A stretch of DNA of 64,000 nt from Nocardioides plantarum (GCF_006346395.1 NZ_VDMS01000001.1:1054001-1118000); one strand, 5' to 3'. Positions 28,126-36,362 are shown, counted from the stretch's first letter. Notes: generated from the letters alone by a model not told the origin. Numbers and translations: made by a program.

Positions 28126-28881
28126 TCAGTCGTGGGCCAGGCCGAGGTACGTGACCTGCCAGCCGTAGGCGTTGTCGGAGGGCGCGAGGATCGCGTAGTA
28201 GGCAGCGCCCGGGTGGGCGTCGAGGGCGATCTCGCAGTCCATGGTGCCGCCGCCGTTGTCGCGGCAGGGCTCCGCAGTGCCGGGCCGTCCCGCGGCATAG
28301 CGAACCAGCTGGGTCCACTCGCCGTCGTCGATCACGTTCGGGTCGCGCAGGGCGCCGCGCTCGTCGGCGCCGGCCTTCGTGACCACGTCGGTCAGGGTCT
28401 GCTCCGGGCCGAACGTCACCGGCGGCGCGGTCTGCGCCTGCGGGTCCGGCGGTGTCGACGGCGATGAGGACAGCGACGAGGGCGGCGTGGTGGCCTGCTC
28501 CTGCGAGGCCGGCGATGTCGAGACCGGTGAGGACGGCGACGAGGGCGGCGTCGCGGTCTGCTCCTGCGAGGCCGGCGGCGTCGAGACCGGTGAGGACGGC
28601 GACGAAGACGACGTCGCGGTCTGCTCCTGCGAGGCCGGCGGCGTCGACGCCGACGAGGACGCCCAGGAGGGCGGCGTCGCCGAGCTACCACCCGGCTGAC
28701 GCAGCAGCACGGTGAGGGCGCCGGCGACGAGGAGCACGGCGGCCGCGGCCAGGAGCGGGGGCAGCCAGGGCGCGCGGCGCAGTGGAGCGGTCGTCGCGAC
28801 CGGCGACATCGCCGGTACGTGGATCGCGTCGGCCACGGCGTTCAGCTCGCGGGCCAGGGTGCGTTCGAGCTCGGTGGTCAT
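28126..28881 (-). CDS. Membrane-anchored partner of sigma factor with Ser/Thr/Pro repeats
   Basis: A 251-residue protein with a cytoplasmic N-terminus of about 38 residues, a membrane helix (WLPPLLAAAAVLLVAGALTVLL), four 21-residue repeats of the SQEQTATPPSSPSSPVSTPPA type (about residues 67-150) and a C-terminal domain with two Cys (EPCRDNGGGTMDCEI) that may form a disulfide. The gene starts one base after the sigma-factor stop. Topology and position match the pair at 1948-3506, suggesting an envelope sensor or anti-sigma protein. No known anti-sigma motif was seen, so this is an inference. Confidence 0.8.
   Translation of the reverse strand: MTTELERTLARELNAVADAIHVPAMSPVATTAPLRRAPWLPPLLAAAAVLLVAGALTVLLRQPGGSSATPPSWASSSASTPPASQEQTATSSSSPSSPVSTPPASQEQTATPPSSPSSPVSTSPASQEQATTPPSSLSSSPSTPPDPQAQTAPPVTFGPEQTLTDVVTKAGADERGALRDPNVIDDGEWTQLVRYAAGRPGTAEPCRDNGGGTMDCEIALDAHPGAAYYAILAPSDNAYGWQVTYLGLAHD
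28432..28683. repeat. Four 63-bp tandem repeats (21-residue coding units)
   Basis: Copies start at 28432, 28495, 28558 and 28621. The two middle copies are nearly identical and the outer ones diverged. The period of 63 preserves the reading frame. Each unit begins with CTGCTCCTGCGAGGCCGG or a variant. The encoded Ser/Thr/Pro-rich segment is a likely extended stalk and a possible target of the protein O-mannosyltransferase encoded at 13677. Confidence 0.9.
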
Positions 28882-28882
28882 C

Positions 28883-29410
28883 TCAGCTCTCCTCTTGATC
28901 TAGTACGTCGGGGCCGACCGCGGCTCGCAACGACGCGAGCGCGCGGTGCGCAGTGGACTTCACGGTGCCGGTGGAGCAGCCGAGCGCATCGGCGATCTCG
29001 GCCTCGCTGAGCTGCTCGTAGTAGCGCAGCACGATCACCGCGCGTTGCCGTGGTGCCAGGCTGGCGACGTGCGGCCAGAGCAGCATCCGGTCCTCGGGTC
29101 CGGCGCCGGCCGCCGTCCGTGGTTCCGGGGGAGCATCGGTCAGCACCTCGAGCCGGCGTGCCTGGGGCCGCCGCTGCGAGATGTACAGGTTGGTCAGCAT
29201 CCGCCGCAGGTAGGCCTGGGGCCGGTCGGCCCGGCGTACCTTCCCCCACGACCGGTACGCCTGCAGCAGCGTCTGCTGGGCCAGGTCCTCCGCGTCGGCG
29301 TGGTTGCCGGCGAGCAGGTAGGCCGACCGGTAGAGCCACCCCCACACCGACGCGGCGAACTCGTCGAAGGTCGTCGCGTCGTGGTGCTGCTTGGTCGTCG
29401 TCAATGTCAT
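28883..29410 (-). CDS. RNA polymerase sigma factor, SigE/ECF family
   Basis: A 175-residue factor. Region 2 includes AEDLAQQTLLQAYRSWGKV (about residues 40-58) and region 4 has LAPRQRAVIVLRYYEQLSEAEI and a recognition helix CSTGTVKSTAHRAL. It closely parallels the sigma factor at 2997 in size and in being coupled to a membrane protein. ATG 29410 has AAAGGGG before it. It likely controls an envelope-related regulon; no promoter copy that it might recognise was identified. Confidence 0.9.
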   Translation of the reverse strand: MTLTTTKQHHDATTFDEFAASVWGWLYRSAYLLAGNHADAEDLAQQTLLQAYRSWGKVRRADRPQAYLRRMLTNLYISQRRPQARRLEVLTDAPPEPRTAAGAGPEDRMLLWPHVASLAPRQRAVIVLRYYEQLSEAEIADALGCSTGTVKSTAHRALASLRAAVGPDVLDQEES

Positions 29411-29522
29411 CAGTGCCCCTTTCCACCCCACCTGACGACGGCGCGGTCCAGGAGGTTGCGTCGGCTCAGGAGGTTTCGGCGGTGGCCCTCTCGACCACGC
29501 GGGCACGAGTGCCCACCACGAC

Positions 29523-29537
29523 GGGACTCCGGCCCCT
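29523..29537 (+). promoter_or_regulatory. DosR-like box upstream of PPOX-fold gene
   Basis: GGGACTCCGGCCCCT differs at one informative position from the mycobacterial DosR consensus GGGACTTNNGNCCCT. Its centre lies 42 bases before the start codon. A CAGGCT hexamer (29560-29565) stands six bases before the ATG, so on a leaderless transcript the box would be centred near -42, the classical position for DosR activation. Confidence 0.75.
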
Positions 29538-29571
29538 ACGGTGCGAGCCGGCGCCCGACCAGGCTGGGCTC

Positions 29572-30018
29572 ATGACGATCCCGAGGAGCAGCCCGTGCCC
29601 GTGGCGTGGGTTGAGCGACGGCCAGACCCTCGACCACCTCGGCGTCGAGGAGTGCTGGAGGCTCCTGGGGTCTCAGTCGTTCGGCCGCCTCTCGTTCAGC
29701 GTCGACGACCGGGTGCAGGTCGCCCTGACGCCGTACGTCGCCCGCACCAGCCGGGTCTTCCTCCGCGCGGCCGCCTTCGGGTCGGTCGCGCGTCGTGTGG
29801 TGACGCGACCCGTCACCCTCCAGATCGACGACCTGAGCGGTGACCACCACGCCACGTGGTCCGTGACCGCCACCGGCACGGCTCACCACGTCGACGACGC
29901 GGCCACCCTGGCGGCCCTGTGGACCCCCGTCCGCCCCGCACCGTGGGGTGTCGGGCAGGAGTCGCTCTGGATCGAGCTACTACCGGACGAGGTCCACGGG
30001 CAGCGCATCCGCGACTGA
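29572..30018 (+). CDS. Pyridoxamine-5'-phosphate-oxidase-fold flavoprotein
   Basis: A 148-residue split-barrel protein. ECWRLLGSQSFGRLSFSVDDRVQVALTPY-type strands lie at about residues 28-55 and the second barrel half is in RPVTLQIDDLSGDHHATWSV. A similar PPOX-fold protein is part of the DosR hypoxia regulon of M. tuberculosis. A DosR-like box at the right distance and a DosR-like regulator gene 1.1 kb downstream support the same control here. Flavin or related cofactor binding is likely, reaction unknown. It converges with carbamate kinase, 21 bases apart. Confidence 0.82.
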   Translation: MTIPRSSPCPWRGLSDGQTLDHLGVEECWRLLGSQSFGRLSFSVDDRVQVALTPYVARTSRVFLRAAAFGSVARRVVTRPVTLQIDDLSGDHHATWSVTATGTAHHVDDAATLAALWTPVRPAPWGVGQESLWIELLPDEVHGQRIRD

Positions 30019-30039
30019 CCGTCGTCAGCCCCGGCACGC

Positions 30040-30963
30040 TCAGGTGGGCTGCCCGACGGGCATGGCGCTGACCTGGGTGCCGGCGGCACCCGAGATGACG
30101 TCGGCCGCCTCGGCCAGCGATCCGATGGCGGCCCGTCCACCGGTACCGGCCGCGAAGGCGCACGCAGCAGCGACCTTCGGGCCCATCGACCCGTCCGGGA
30201 ACCGCTCGGCGCGCAGGTTGGCCGCACTCACGTGCCGGATGGCCCGCTGCTCGGGCGTCCCGAAGTCGATCATCACCGCGGGGACGTCGGTGAGCATCAC
30301 CAGCAGGTCGGCGCCGAGGTCCGTTGCCACGAGCGCTGCGACGTGGTCCTTGTCGACCACGGCGTCGGCCCCGCGCAGCCCGTGCGGCCCCTCGACGACC
30401 GGGACCCCTCCCCCGCCGGCCAGCACCACGGTGGTGCGGTGCTGCAGCAGCACCCGGGCCGTCTCGACCTCGACGATCCGCACCGGCAGGGGCGAGGCCA
30501 CCACACGCCGCCAGCGCGAGCCGTCCAGACGCACCGTCCACCCGTGCCGCTCGGCCTGCTCACGGGCCGTGGCCTCGTCGTACCCCGCCCCGACGAACTT
30601 GGTGGGGTGCGCGAACGCGGGGTCCTCGGCATCGACGACGGTCTGGGTGACCAGGGTGACGACCGGCGAGGTCAGGCCCGCGTTGGTCAGGGCCTGCTGC
30701 AGCCAGTAGCCGATCAGTCCCTGGGTCTCTGCCACCAGCTCGCTGAACGGGTACGGCGTGGTCAGGTCGGGATCGGCCGCCGACTCCAGCGCCAGCATCC
30801 CGACCTGGGGCCCGTTGCCGTGCACCAGCACCAGCTCGTGCTCGGCGGCCACCGCGGCCAGGGCCGGGGCCACCTCGGCGATGCGCTCGACCTGGATCGC
30901 GGAGTCCGGCCTCTCCCCGCGCGGCAGGAGGGCGTTGCCACCGAGGGCGACGACGATCCTCAT
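30040..30963 (-). CDS. arcC: Carbamate kinase
   Basis: A 307-residue amino-acid-kinase-fold enzyme that makes ATP from carbamoyl phosphate and ADP. Features are the N-terminal VVALGGNALLPRGE, HGNGPQVGMLAL (about residues 47-58), AGGGGVPVV, DKDHVAALVA and the C-terminal GSMGPKVAAAC. No arginine deiminase or ornithine carbamoyltransferase gene is adjacent, so the carbamoyl phosphate source is not evident. A DosR-like box in minus-strand orientation is at 31069-31083, 105 bases upstream. Fermentative ATP production would suit the hypoxic setting suggested by its neighbours. Confidence 0.93.
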   Translation of the reverse strand: MRIVVALGGNALLPRGERPDSAIQVERIAEVAPALAAVAAEHELVLVHGNGPQVGMLALESAADPDLTTPYPFSELVAETQGLIGYWLQQALTNAGLTSPVVTLVTQTVVDAEDPAFAHPTKFVGAGYDEATAREQAERHGWTVRLDGSRWRRVVASPLPVRIVEVETARVLLQHRTTVVLAGGGGVPVVEGPHGLRGADAVVDKDHVAALVATDLGADLLVMLTDVPAVMIDFGTPEQRAIRHVSAANLRAERFPDGSMGPKVAAACAFAAGTGGRAAIGSLAEAADVISGAAGTQVSAMPVGQPT

Positions 30964-31068
30964 CGGGCGACCCCCCGGGGTCGGTTCCTGAGCCTCATCC
31001 GTCCCTCTCCGCGGAGGGAGAGGCCCCCCGACGGTCCTCACCCAACCACCGGTGGGCCCGGCCGGATC

Positions 31069-31083
31069 AGGGTCGAAGGTCCC
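31069..31083 (-). promoter_or_regulatory. DosR-like box facing carbamate kinase
   Basis: Read on the minus strand, GGGACCTTCGACCCT matches the DosR consensus at 12 of 13 informative positions. It lies in the 177-base gap between divergent arcC and the DosR-like regulator gene. Confidence 0.75.
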
Positions 31084-31099
31084 GCGGAGACCGGCGGGG

Positions 31100-31114
31100 G
31101 GGACCATCGGCCCT
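31100..31114 (+). promoter_or_regulatory. DosR-like box upstream of the regulator gene (autoregulation)
   Basis: GGGACCATCGGCCCT agrees with 11 of 13 informative positions of the DosR consensus and ends 26 bases before the ATG at 31141. It would allow the regulator to control itself; together with the box at 31069 it could also act on arcC. Confidence 0.65.
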
Positions 31115-31140
31115 GTCGGGCGCTCGCCCGGACTGTGACC

Positions 31141-31863
31141 ATGGACGGGTACGTCGTCCCACCCCCAGCCGCCGCGCAGCCGCGCAGCCGCGCAGCCGCG
31201 CGCCAGGAGCTCACCATCGAACCCAAGATCCGCGTCTACCTGCTCGACGACCACGAGGTCGTCCGTCAGGGCCTGCGCGCCCTGCTCGAGAGCAGCGGCG
31301 ACATCGAGGTGGCCGGCGAGTCCGGCTCGGCGGTCGAGGCCACCCACCGCATCCCCGCGCTGCGCCCGGACGTCGCCGTCCTGGACGGCCGGCTGCCCGA
31401 CGGCTCGGGGGTCGAGGTGTGCCGCGAGATCCGTTCGGTCGACCCGAGCATCCAGGCCCTCATCCTCACCTCCTACGACGACGACGAGGCGCTCTTCGCC
31501 GCGATCATGGCGGGGGCCGCGGGCTACGTGCTCAAGGAGATCAAGGGCAACGACCTGGTCACCGCGATCCGCCAGGTCGCCGCGGGCAAGTCCCTGATCG
31601 ACCCCTCCCTCACCGCACGCGTGCTCGAGCGGGTCCGCAACCCCACGACCACCGCCCCCGAGCTTGCCACCCTGACCGAGCAGGAGCTCAAGCTCCTGGC
31701 GCTCATCGCCGAGGGACTGACCAACCGCCAGATCGGCGAGCGGATGTTCCTGGCCGAGAAGACCGTGAAGAACTACGTCTCCAGCATCCTGTCCAAGCTC
31801 GGCCTCGAACGCCGTACCCAGGCCGCGGTGATGGCCTCCAAGCTCCTGGGCCCCGGTCACTAG
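31141..31863 (+). CDS. DosR/DevR-like two-component response regulator
   Basis: A 240-residue NarL/LuxR-family regulator. After a 28-residue Pro/Ala/Arg tail comes a receiver domain with RVYLLDDHEVVRQGLRALL, phospho-acceptor Asp82 (VLDGRLPDGSG), LTSYDDDEA and VLKEI. The C-terminal HTH has EGLTNRQIGERMFLAEKTVKNYVSS-type helices; the recognition helix EKTVKNYVS and the segment LGLERRTQAAV are those of mycobacterial DosR. It would activate hypoxia or nitric oxide responses once phosphorylated. No sensor kinase is present in the window. ATG 31141 lacks a clear ribosome site but no other start codon precedes the receiver domain. Confidence 0.88.
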   Translation: MDGYVVPPPAAAQPRSRAAARQELTIEPKIRVYLLDDHEVVRQGLRALLESSGDIEVAGESGSAVEATHRIPALRPDVAVLDGRLPDGSGVEVCREIRSVDPSIQALILTSYDDDEALFAAIMAGAAGYVLKEIKGNDLVTAIRQVAAGKSLIDPSLTARVLERVRNPTTTAPELATLTEQELKLLALIAEGLTNRQIGERMFLAEKTVKNYVSSILSKLGLERRTQAAVMASKLLGPGH

Positions 31864-31891
31864 GAACGAGGAACGAGCAACAAGGTCCCGC

Positions 31892-32767
31892 TCAGGCCAG
31901 GTCGGTCTCGAAGACCCACTCCCCCGACGAGGTAGAGCGTCGTGGGTCCATCAGCAGCACGGGACACGCGGCGCGACGCGCGAGCGCCTGGGCCACCGAG
32001 CCCAGCGTCGAGCCACCCGGGTGGTGTCGGTGGTGGCGCCCCACGACCATCAGCTCGGAGGTGCGAGACGCCGCGCTCACCTCGGTGAGGGCGTCGCCCT
32101 CGACGAGGACCAGGTCGACCACGGCCGGGCCGGGCCGGGCGTCCAGCCGAACCAGCTGCGCCATCTGGTCGCCGATGAACCGGCGGGCCTCGGTGAGCTC
32201 GTCGTCCGGTCCCACGTGGAGCACCCGGAGCCCGGCGCCGCGGGCCACGGCTGCACTCGCCGCCACGCGCAGGAGGGGCCCGCACGTGACCGGGTCCTTG
32301 ACCGCGACGGTCACCGTGCCCGCCCCCGGCGAGCCCGCCCAGAGCCGGGGGACGCACACGACGGGTACGCCGACCCGGGCGGCGACCTGGCGACCCACCT
32401 CGGCCCGGCGGCCCCTCACGTCGGGCTGGACCGCCTGCTGCAGGACGACGTACGCCGCGGTGTGTGCCGAGGCCACGATGCGCTCGACCAGGCCGCCGTG
32501 CGCCAGCTCGCTGGTCACGGCCACCGTCCCGGGGACCAGGTCGCGCGCGTGGACGACTGCGTCATGGAGCACGCGCGCACCCGCGGCGCCGGCCCCGTCG
32601 ACCACCGGAACCAGCTCGACGACGTGGAGCACGTGGAGCGGACGCCCCTCACGCGCCGCGAGCGCCGTCGCCACGCGAACGGCGGCGGCGGAGCCGTCCG
32701 GGGCCACGGCCACGAGGACGGGGCGTGCGCGAGCATCGCGAGGAGGTGCTGGCTGCGTGGTGCTCAC
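31892..32767 (-). CDS. Universal stress protein (two tandem Usp domains)
   Basis: A 291-residue tandem Usp protein. Domain 1 is about residues 15-138 (VLVAVAPDGSAAAVRVATAL at its start). Domain 2 is about residues 150-280 with the ATP-loop-like VVGRHHRHHPGGSTLGSVAQ near its end. Domain 1 lacks the glycine-rich ATP motif, so only the second half is likely to bind nucleotide. GTG 32767 has CAGGCT six bases upstream and a DosR-like box centred 42 bases upstream, the same geometry as the PPOX gene. Usp genes are major DosR targets in mycobacteria. Confidence 0.87.
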   Translation of the reverse strand: MSTTQPAPPRDARARPVLVAVAPDGSAAAVRVATALAAREGRPLHVLHVVELVPVVDGAGAAGARVLHDAVVHARDLVPGTVAVTSELAHGGLVERIVASAHTAAYVVLQQAVQPDVRGRRAEVGRQVAARVGVPVVCVPRLWAGSPGAGTVTVAVKDPVTCGPLLRVAASAAVARGAGLRVLHVGPDDELTEARRFIGDQMAQLVRLDARPGPAVVDLVLVEGDALTEVSAASRTSELMVVGRHHRHHPGGSTLGSVAQALARRAACPVLLMDPRRSTSSGEWVFETDLA

Positions 32768-32801
32768 CGCTCGAGCCTGTCGGGATCCCTCGAGCGCGCC
32801 C

Positions 32802-32840
32802 AGGGCCGGAAGGACCCGGATGACCGGGACCTTCGCCTCC
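32802..32840 (-). promoter_or_regulatory. Two DosR-like boxes upstream of the universal stress gene
   Basis: The proximal box (32802-32816, minus strand GGTCCTTCCGGCCCT) matches 11 of 13 informative consensus positions and is centred 42 bases from the GTG. A second, weaker match on the plus strand (32826-32840, GGGACCTTCGCCTCC, 10 of 13) lies 24 bases further out. Paired boxes are common at DosR targets. Confidence 0.65.
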
Positions 32841-32860
32841 CCGGCTCGACGTCGGCGGGA

Positions 32861-33298
32861 CTACGGCGCCAGCACCGACGCCGGCAGCGCCAGGTCCGGC
32901 ACCAGCTCGACCACGAGGGCGCGGACCCGGTGATCCAGGTCGGCGACGACGCGTCGGACGGTGTCGTCGTCCTGGCCCTTCGGGTCGTCGACGGGCCAGT
33001 CGACATAGCGGACTCCGGGGACGTAGGGGCACTCCTCGCCGCAACCGAGGGTGACGGCGACGTCGCTGGCGGCGATCGCCTCGCGGGTCAGCACTTTCGG
33101 CCTCTCGCCGGAGGTGTCCAGACCCAGCTCCTCGAGCACGCGCGCGACCTCGGGATGGATCCGGTCCCCGGGCTCGGTGCCGGCGGACAACGCGGTGACG
33201 GCCTCCCCCGCGTAGTGCTGGGTGAGGAGACGCGCGATGACGGAGCGACCGCCGTTCTTGCGGCAGGCGAAGACGACCTGGGGCGGGGTGGTGCTCAT
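32861..33298 (-). CDS. arsC: Arsenate reductase, low-molecular-weight phosphatase fold
   Basis: A 145-residue cytoplasmic reductase. The catalytic P-loop CRKNGGRS at about residues 11-18 fits CX5R(S/T), and the acidic Asp is in YVDWPVDDPKGQ. A second Cys pair region (GCGEECPY) is near residue 87. The absence of a third conserved resolving Cys and the actinobacterial origin favour the mycothiol/mycoredoxin-dependent class; that is an inference. It is the third gene of arsR-acr3-arsC, overlapping acr3 by four bases. It reduces arsenate to arsenite for export. Confidence 0.9.
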   Translation of the reverse strand: MSTTPPQVVFACRKNGGRSVIARLLTQHYAGEAVTALSAGTEPGDRIHPEVARVLEELGLDTSGERPKVLTREAIAASDVAVTLGCGEECPYVPGVRYVDWPVDDPKGQDDDTVRRVVADLDHRVRALVVELVPDLALPASVLAP

Positions 33299-34431
33299 CG
33301 GGCTCCTCGAGGTGCGGCGACAGCGGGGGTGGCCGCGGTGGCGGCGGTCGGGTAGAAGCGGCGGGCCCACAGGGCGACGTAGACCAGGCCGACGAGGACG
33401 GGGACCTCGATCAGCGGGCCGACGACCCCGGCCAGGGCCTGGCCGGAGGTGACGCCGAAGACGCCGATGGCCACCGCGATCGCCAGCTCGAAGTTGTTGC
33501 CGGCCGCCGTGAACGCCAGCGTGGCCGACCGCTCGTAGGTCATCTCCAGGCGGTAGGCGAGGTAGAACGAGCCGACCCACATCAGGGCGAAGTAGGCCAG
33601 CAGCGGCAGGGCGATACGGGCCACGTCCCACGGCCGGCTGGTGATGGTGTCGCCCTGCAGGGCGAACAGGACGACGATGGTGAACAGCAGGCCGTAGAGC
33701 GCGACCGGGCCGATCCGCGGCAGCAGGGTGGTCTCGTACCACGCGCGACCCTTGGCCCTCTCGCCCAGGAAGCGGGTGAGGAACCCGGCGACGAGCGGGA
33801 TGCCGAGGAAGACCAGCACCGAGCGGGCGATCTCCCAGACCGACACCTCCAGCGCGGTCTGCTCCAGACCGAGCCAGCCCGGCAGGACCTCGAGGTAGAA
33901 GTAGCCCAGTCCGGCGAACGCGACGATCTGGAAGACCGAGTTGATCGCGACCAGGACCGCGGCGGCCTCGCGGTCCCCGCAGGCCAGGTCGTTCCAGATC
34001 AGGACCATGGCGATGCACCGCGCCAGGCCGACGATGATCAGGCCGGTGCGGTAGGCCGGGAGGTCGGGCAGCATCAGCCAGGCCAGGGCGAACATCAGCG
34101 CGGGCCCGAGGACCCAGTTGAGGAGGATCGAGGCGGCCAGGAGCCGCCGGTCGCTGGTGACCAGGCCGACCCGGTCGTAGCGGACCTTCGCCAGCACGGG
34201 GTACATCATCACCAGCAGGCCGATCGCGATGGGCAGCGAGACCGAGCCGACCTCGACGGCCGACAGGACGTCGTCCAGGCCGTCGACACCGCGGCCCAGG
34301 ACCAGTCCGACGAGCATCGCCGCGACGATCCACACCGGCAGGAACCGGTCGAGGGTGGACAGCCGCCGCAGCACGGCGCCGTCGAGGTCGTCGGACGCGC
34401 CCGTCGCGGTCTCCTGCGCAGGGTCGCTCAT
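33295..34431 (-). CDS. acr3: Arsenite efflux transporter, ACR3 family
   Basis: A 378-residue ten-helix carrier. Hallmarks are VMMYPVLAKVRY (about residues 74-85), GLARCIAMVLIWNDLACGD with the essential Cys in helix 4, TAAGNNFELAIA, and the paired Cys-free end typical of ACR3. It expels arsenite from the cytoplasm using the proton gradient. The gene is between arsR and arsC with four-base overlaps on both sides. The N-terminal 25 residues are acidic and cytoplasmic. Confidence 0.94.
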   Translation of the reverse strand: MSDPAQETATGASDDLDGAVLRRLSTLDRFLPVWIVAAMLVGLVLGRGVDGLDDVLSAVEVGSVSLPIAIGLLVMMYPVLAKVRYDRVGLVTSDRRLLAASILLNWVLGPALMFALAWLMLPDLPAYRTGLIIVGLARCIAMVLIWNDLACGDREAAAVLVAINSVFQIVAFAGLGYFYLEVLPGWLGLEQTALEVSVWEIARSVLVFLGIPLVAGFLTRFLGERAKGRAWYETTLLPRIGPVALYGLLFTIVVLFALQGDTITSRPWDVARIALPLLAYFALMWVGSFYLAYRLEMTYERSATLAFTAAGNNFELAIAVAIGVFGVTSGQALAGVVGPLIEVPVLVGLVYVALWARRFYPTAATAATPAVAAPRGAR

Positions 34432-34787
34432 GCGTGGGCTCCCGCCGGCTCGAGGAGCGTGGTCAGCGCACGGAGCGCCTCGGGACGCGCCTGGTAGTAG
34501 ACCCACACGCCCCGCTTCTCCCGGCCCAGCAGGCCGGCGTCGTGGAGGACCTTGAGGTGGTGGCTGATCGTGGGCTGGGACAGCTCGAACGCCGGCAGCA
34601 GGTCGCACACGCAGGCCTCGCCGCCCTCGTGGGACAGCACCAGCGACATCAGGCGCAGCCGCACCGGGTCGGCCAGCGCCTTGAGCACCACCACCACCGA
34701 CGCGGCCTGCTCGGCGCCGATCGGCTCGCGCACCAGCGGGGCACAGCAGGCCAGCGCGTCGGACCCATACCCGGAAGACATCGACAT
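34428..34787 (-). CDS. arsR: ArsR-family arsenic-responsive repressor
   Basis: A 119-residue winged-helix repressor. The metalloid-sensing CVCDL motif (about residues 58-62) is followed by the recognition helix LSQPTISHHLKVL, and the wing is REKRGVWVYY. Two more Cys near the N-terminus (ALACCAP) could be additional As(III) ligands. The ATG is covered by a 16-bp inverted repeat, with CACTAT six bases upstream, so the message is probably leaderless and autorepressed. First gene of the arsenic operon. Confidence 0.93.
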   Translation of the reverse strand: MSMSSGYGSDALACCAPLVREPIGAEQAASVVVVLKALADPVRLRLMSLVLSHEGGEACVCDLLPAFELSQPTISHHLKVLHDAGLLGREKRGVWVYYQARPEALRALTTLLEPAGAHA

Positions 34788-34795
34788 GTGTCGAT
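34780..34795 (-). promoter_or_regulatory. ArsR operator over the arsR start
   Basis: ATCGACA (34780-34786) and TGTCGAT (34789-34795) form a dyad with a two-base centre. It spans the start codon and the region just downstream of the CACTAT -10 hexamer (34794-34799), a position that would block transcription initiation. Confidence 0.75.
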
Positions 34796-34923
34796 AGTGA
34801 CAGCCGTCTATGTCTCGGGCAAGTCACCGCTCGGACCGCCTTGTGTGCCACGACGGATCGCCCGGACCGACCTTGTGGTCATCGACGAACACGCTGGGGG
34901 CGGTGCGCTCCTAGCGTGACGGC

Positions 34924-36312
34924 ATGACCGCACTCGAGGACGTCGACACCTGGATCGCCGAGCAGCTGCCCCTGCTCATCGAGAAGTACGACGTGCCCGG
35001 CGCCGCCGTGGCCGTCCTCGCCGGGGGCGAGGTGATCGACCACGCAGCCGGGCTGCTCAGCCGGACCACGGAGGTCGAGGCCACCGTCGACTCGGTGTTC
35101 CAGATCGGCTCGATCACCAAGGTGTGGACCGCGACGCTGGTGATGCAGCTGGTCGACGAGGGCGCGCTCGACCTCGACGTCCCGATCCGCACCTACCTGC
35201 CGGAGTTCGCGATCGCCGACGAGTCGGTGGCCGAGAAGATCACCACCCGCCAGCTGCTCAAGCACACGGCCGGCTTCGAGGGCGACATCTTCACCGACAC
35301 CGGATCCGGCGACGACTGCGTCGAGAAGTACCTCGCCGTGCTGCACGAGGTGCCGCAGCTGTTCCCTCCCGACACGATGTTCTCCTACAACAACGCCGGC
35401 TACTGCGTGCTCGGTCGCCTGGTCGAGGTGCTGCGCGGCAAGCCGTACGACGTCAGCCTGCGCGAGCACCTGATCACGCCCCTCGGGCTCACCCACACCG
35501 CCACCGACCCCTACGAGGCGATCCTGTTCCGCGCCGCGGTCGGCCACCTGCAGCCCGAGCCCGACGCCCCGGCGCAGGCGGCGCCCGTGTGGGCGCTGAC
35601 CCGCTCCAACATCCCCGCCGGGTCGATGCTGGCGATGCGCCCGCGCGACCTGGTCGCGTTCGCCCGGATGCACCTCGACGGCGGCACCGCCGCCGACGGC
35701 ACCCGCGTGCTCGAGGCCGCCACGGTCGCCGCCATGCAGGTCCCGCAGGTCGAGCTGCCCGACCTGGGCCTGATGGGCACCCACTGGGGCCTGGGCTGGG
35801 AGCTCTTCGAGACCCCCGACGGCGTCCTCGTCGGCCACGACGGCAACACCATCGGCCAGGCCGCGTTCCTGCGGGTCGTGCCCGAGAAGGGCGTGGTGAT
35901 CGCGCTGCTCACCAACGGCGGTGACGCCTTCTCGCTCTACCGCGACCTCTACTCCCACCTGCTCTCCGAGCTCGCCGACGTCACCCTGCCGGCCCTGCCC
36001 GCGCCGCCGACCGAGCCGGAGACGATCGACGCCTCCCGCTACGTCGGCACGTACTCCGCCGAGGTCTTCGACATCGACGTCACCCAGGACGACGCCGGCC
36101 GGATCTGGATGGACCTGACCCCGAGCGGCATCGCCGAGGAGCTGGGCGAGAAGGCCGAGCGCAAGGAGCTCGTGCACTACGCCGGCGACAGCCTGATCCC
36201 CGTCGAGGCCGACCGCGGCATGTTCATGCCCCACGCGTTCCTCGGCGACGACGGCGACGGCCACGCGCTCTACCTGCACGTCGGTCGCGCCGTACGCCGC
36301 GCCGGCGCCTGA
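34924..36312 (+). CDS. Serine hydrolase, beta-lactamase/S12 family, cytoplasmic
   Basis: A 462-residue penicillin-binding-protein-like hydrolase with nucleophile Ser63 in SITK, Tyr155 in the YNN motif and His305 in GHDG. A C-terminal lipocalin-like beta domain (about residues 350-462) is common in this family. There is no signal peptide, so it acts in the cytoplasm on material imported by the following ABC transporter. TAGCGT is six bases before the ATG. It closely resembles the C-terminal half of the fusion protein at 41748, both reading FQIGSI-x-KVWTAT around the nucleophile. D-peptidase, esterase or oligomer-amidase activities occur in the family. First gene of the nine-gene operon. Confidence 0.88.
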   Translation: MTALEDVDTWIAEQLPLLIEKYDVPGAAVAVLAGGEVIDHAAGLLSRTTEVEATVDSVFQIGSITKVWTATLVMQLVDEGALDLDVPIRTYLPEFAIADESVAEKITTRQLLKHTAGFEGDIFTDTGSGDDCVEKYLAVLHEVPQLFPPDTMFSYNNAGYCVLGRLVEVLRGKPYDVSLREHLITPLGLTHTATDPYEAILFRAAVGHLQPEPDAPAQAAPVWALTRSNIPAGSMLAMRPRDLVAFARMHLDGGTAADGTRVLEAATVAAMQVPQVELPDLGLMGTHWGLGWELFETPDGVLVGHDGNTIGQAAFLRVVPEKGVVIALLTNGGDAFSLYRDLYSHLLSELADVTLPALPAPPTEPETIDASRYVGTYSAEVFDIDVTQDDAGRIWMDLTPSGIAEELGEKAERKELVHYAGDSLIPVEADRGMFMPHAFLGDDGDGHALYLHVGRAVRRAGA

Positions 36313-36362
36313 CCCTCCTGCCCCTCACCACCCATCCCACCCCGTCACCAGAGGACTTGCCC

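Noticed and set aside
28432..28683. 63-bp repeats considered as a CRISPR array
   Set aside because: The repeats are contiguous without spacers and code for a protein stalk.
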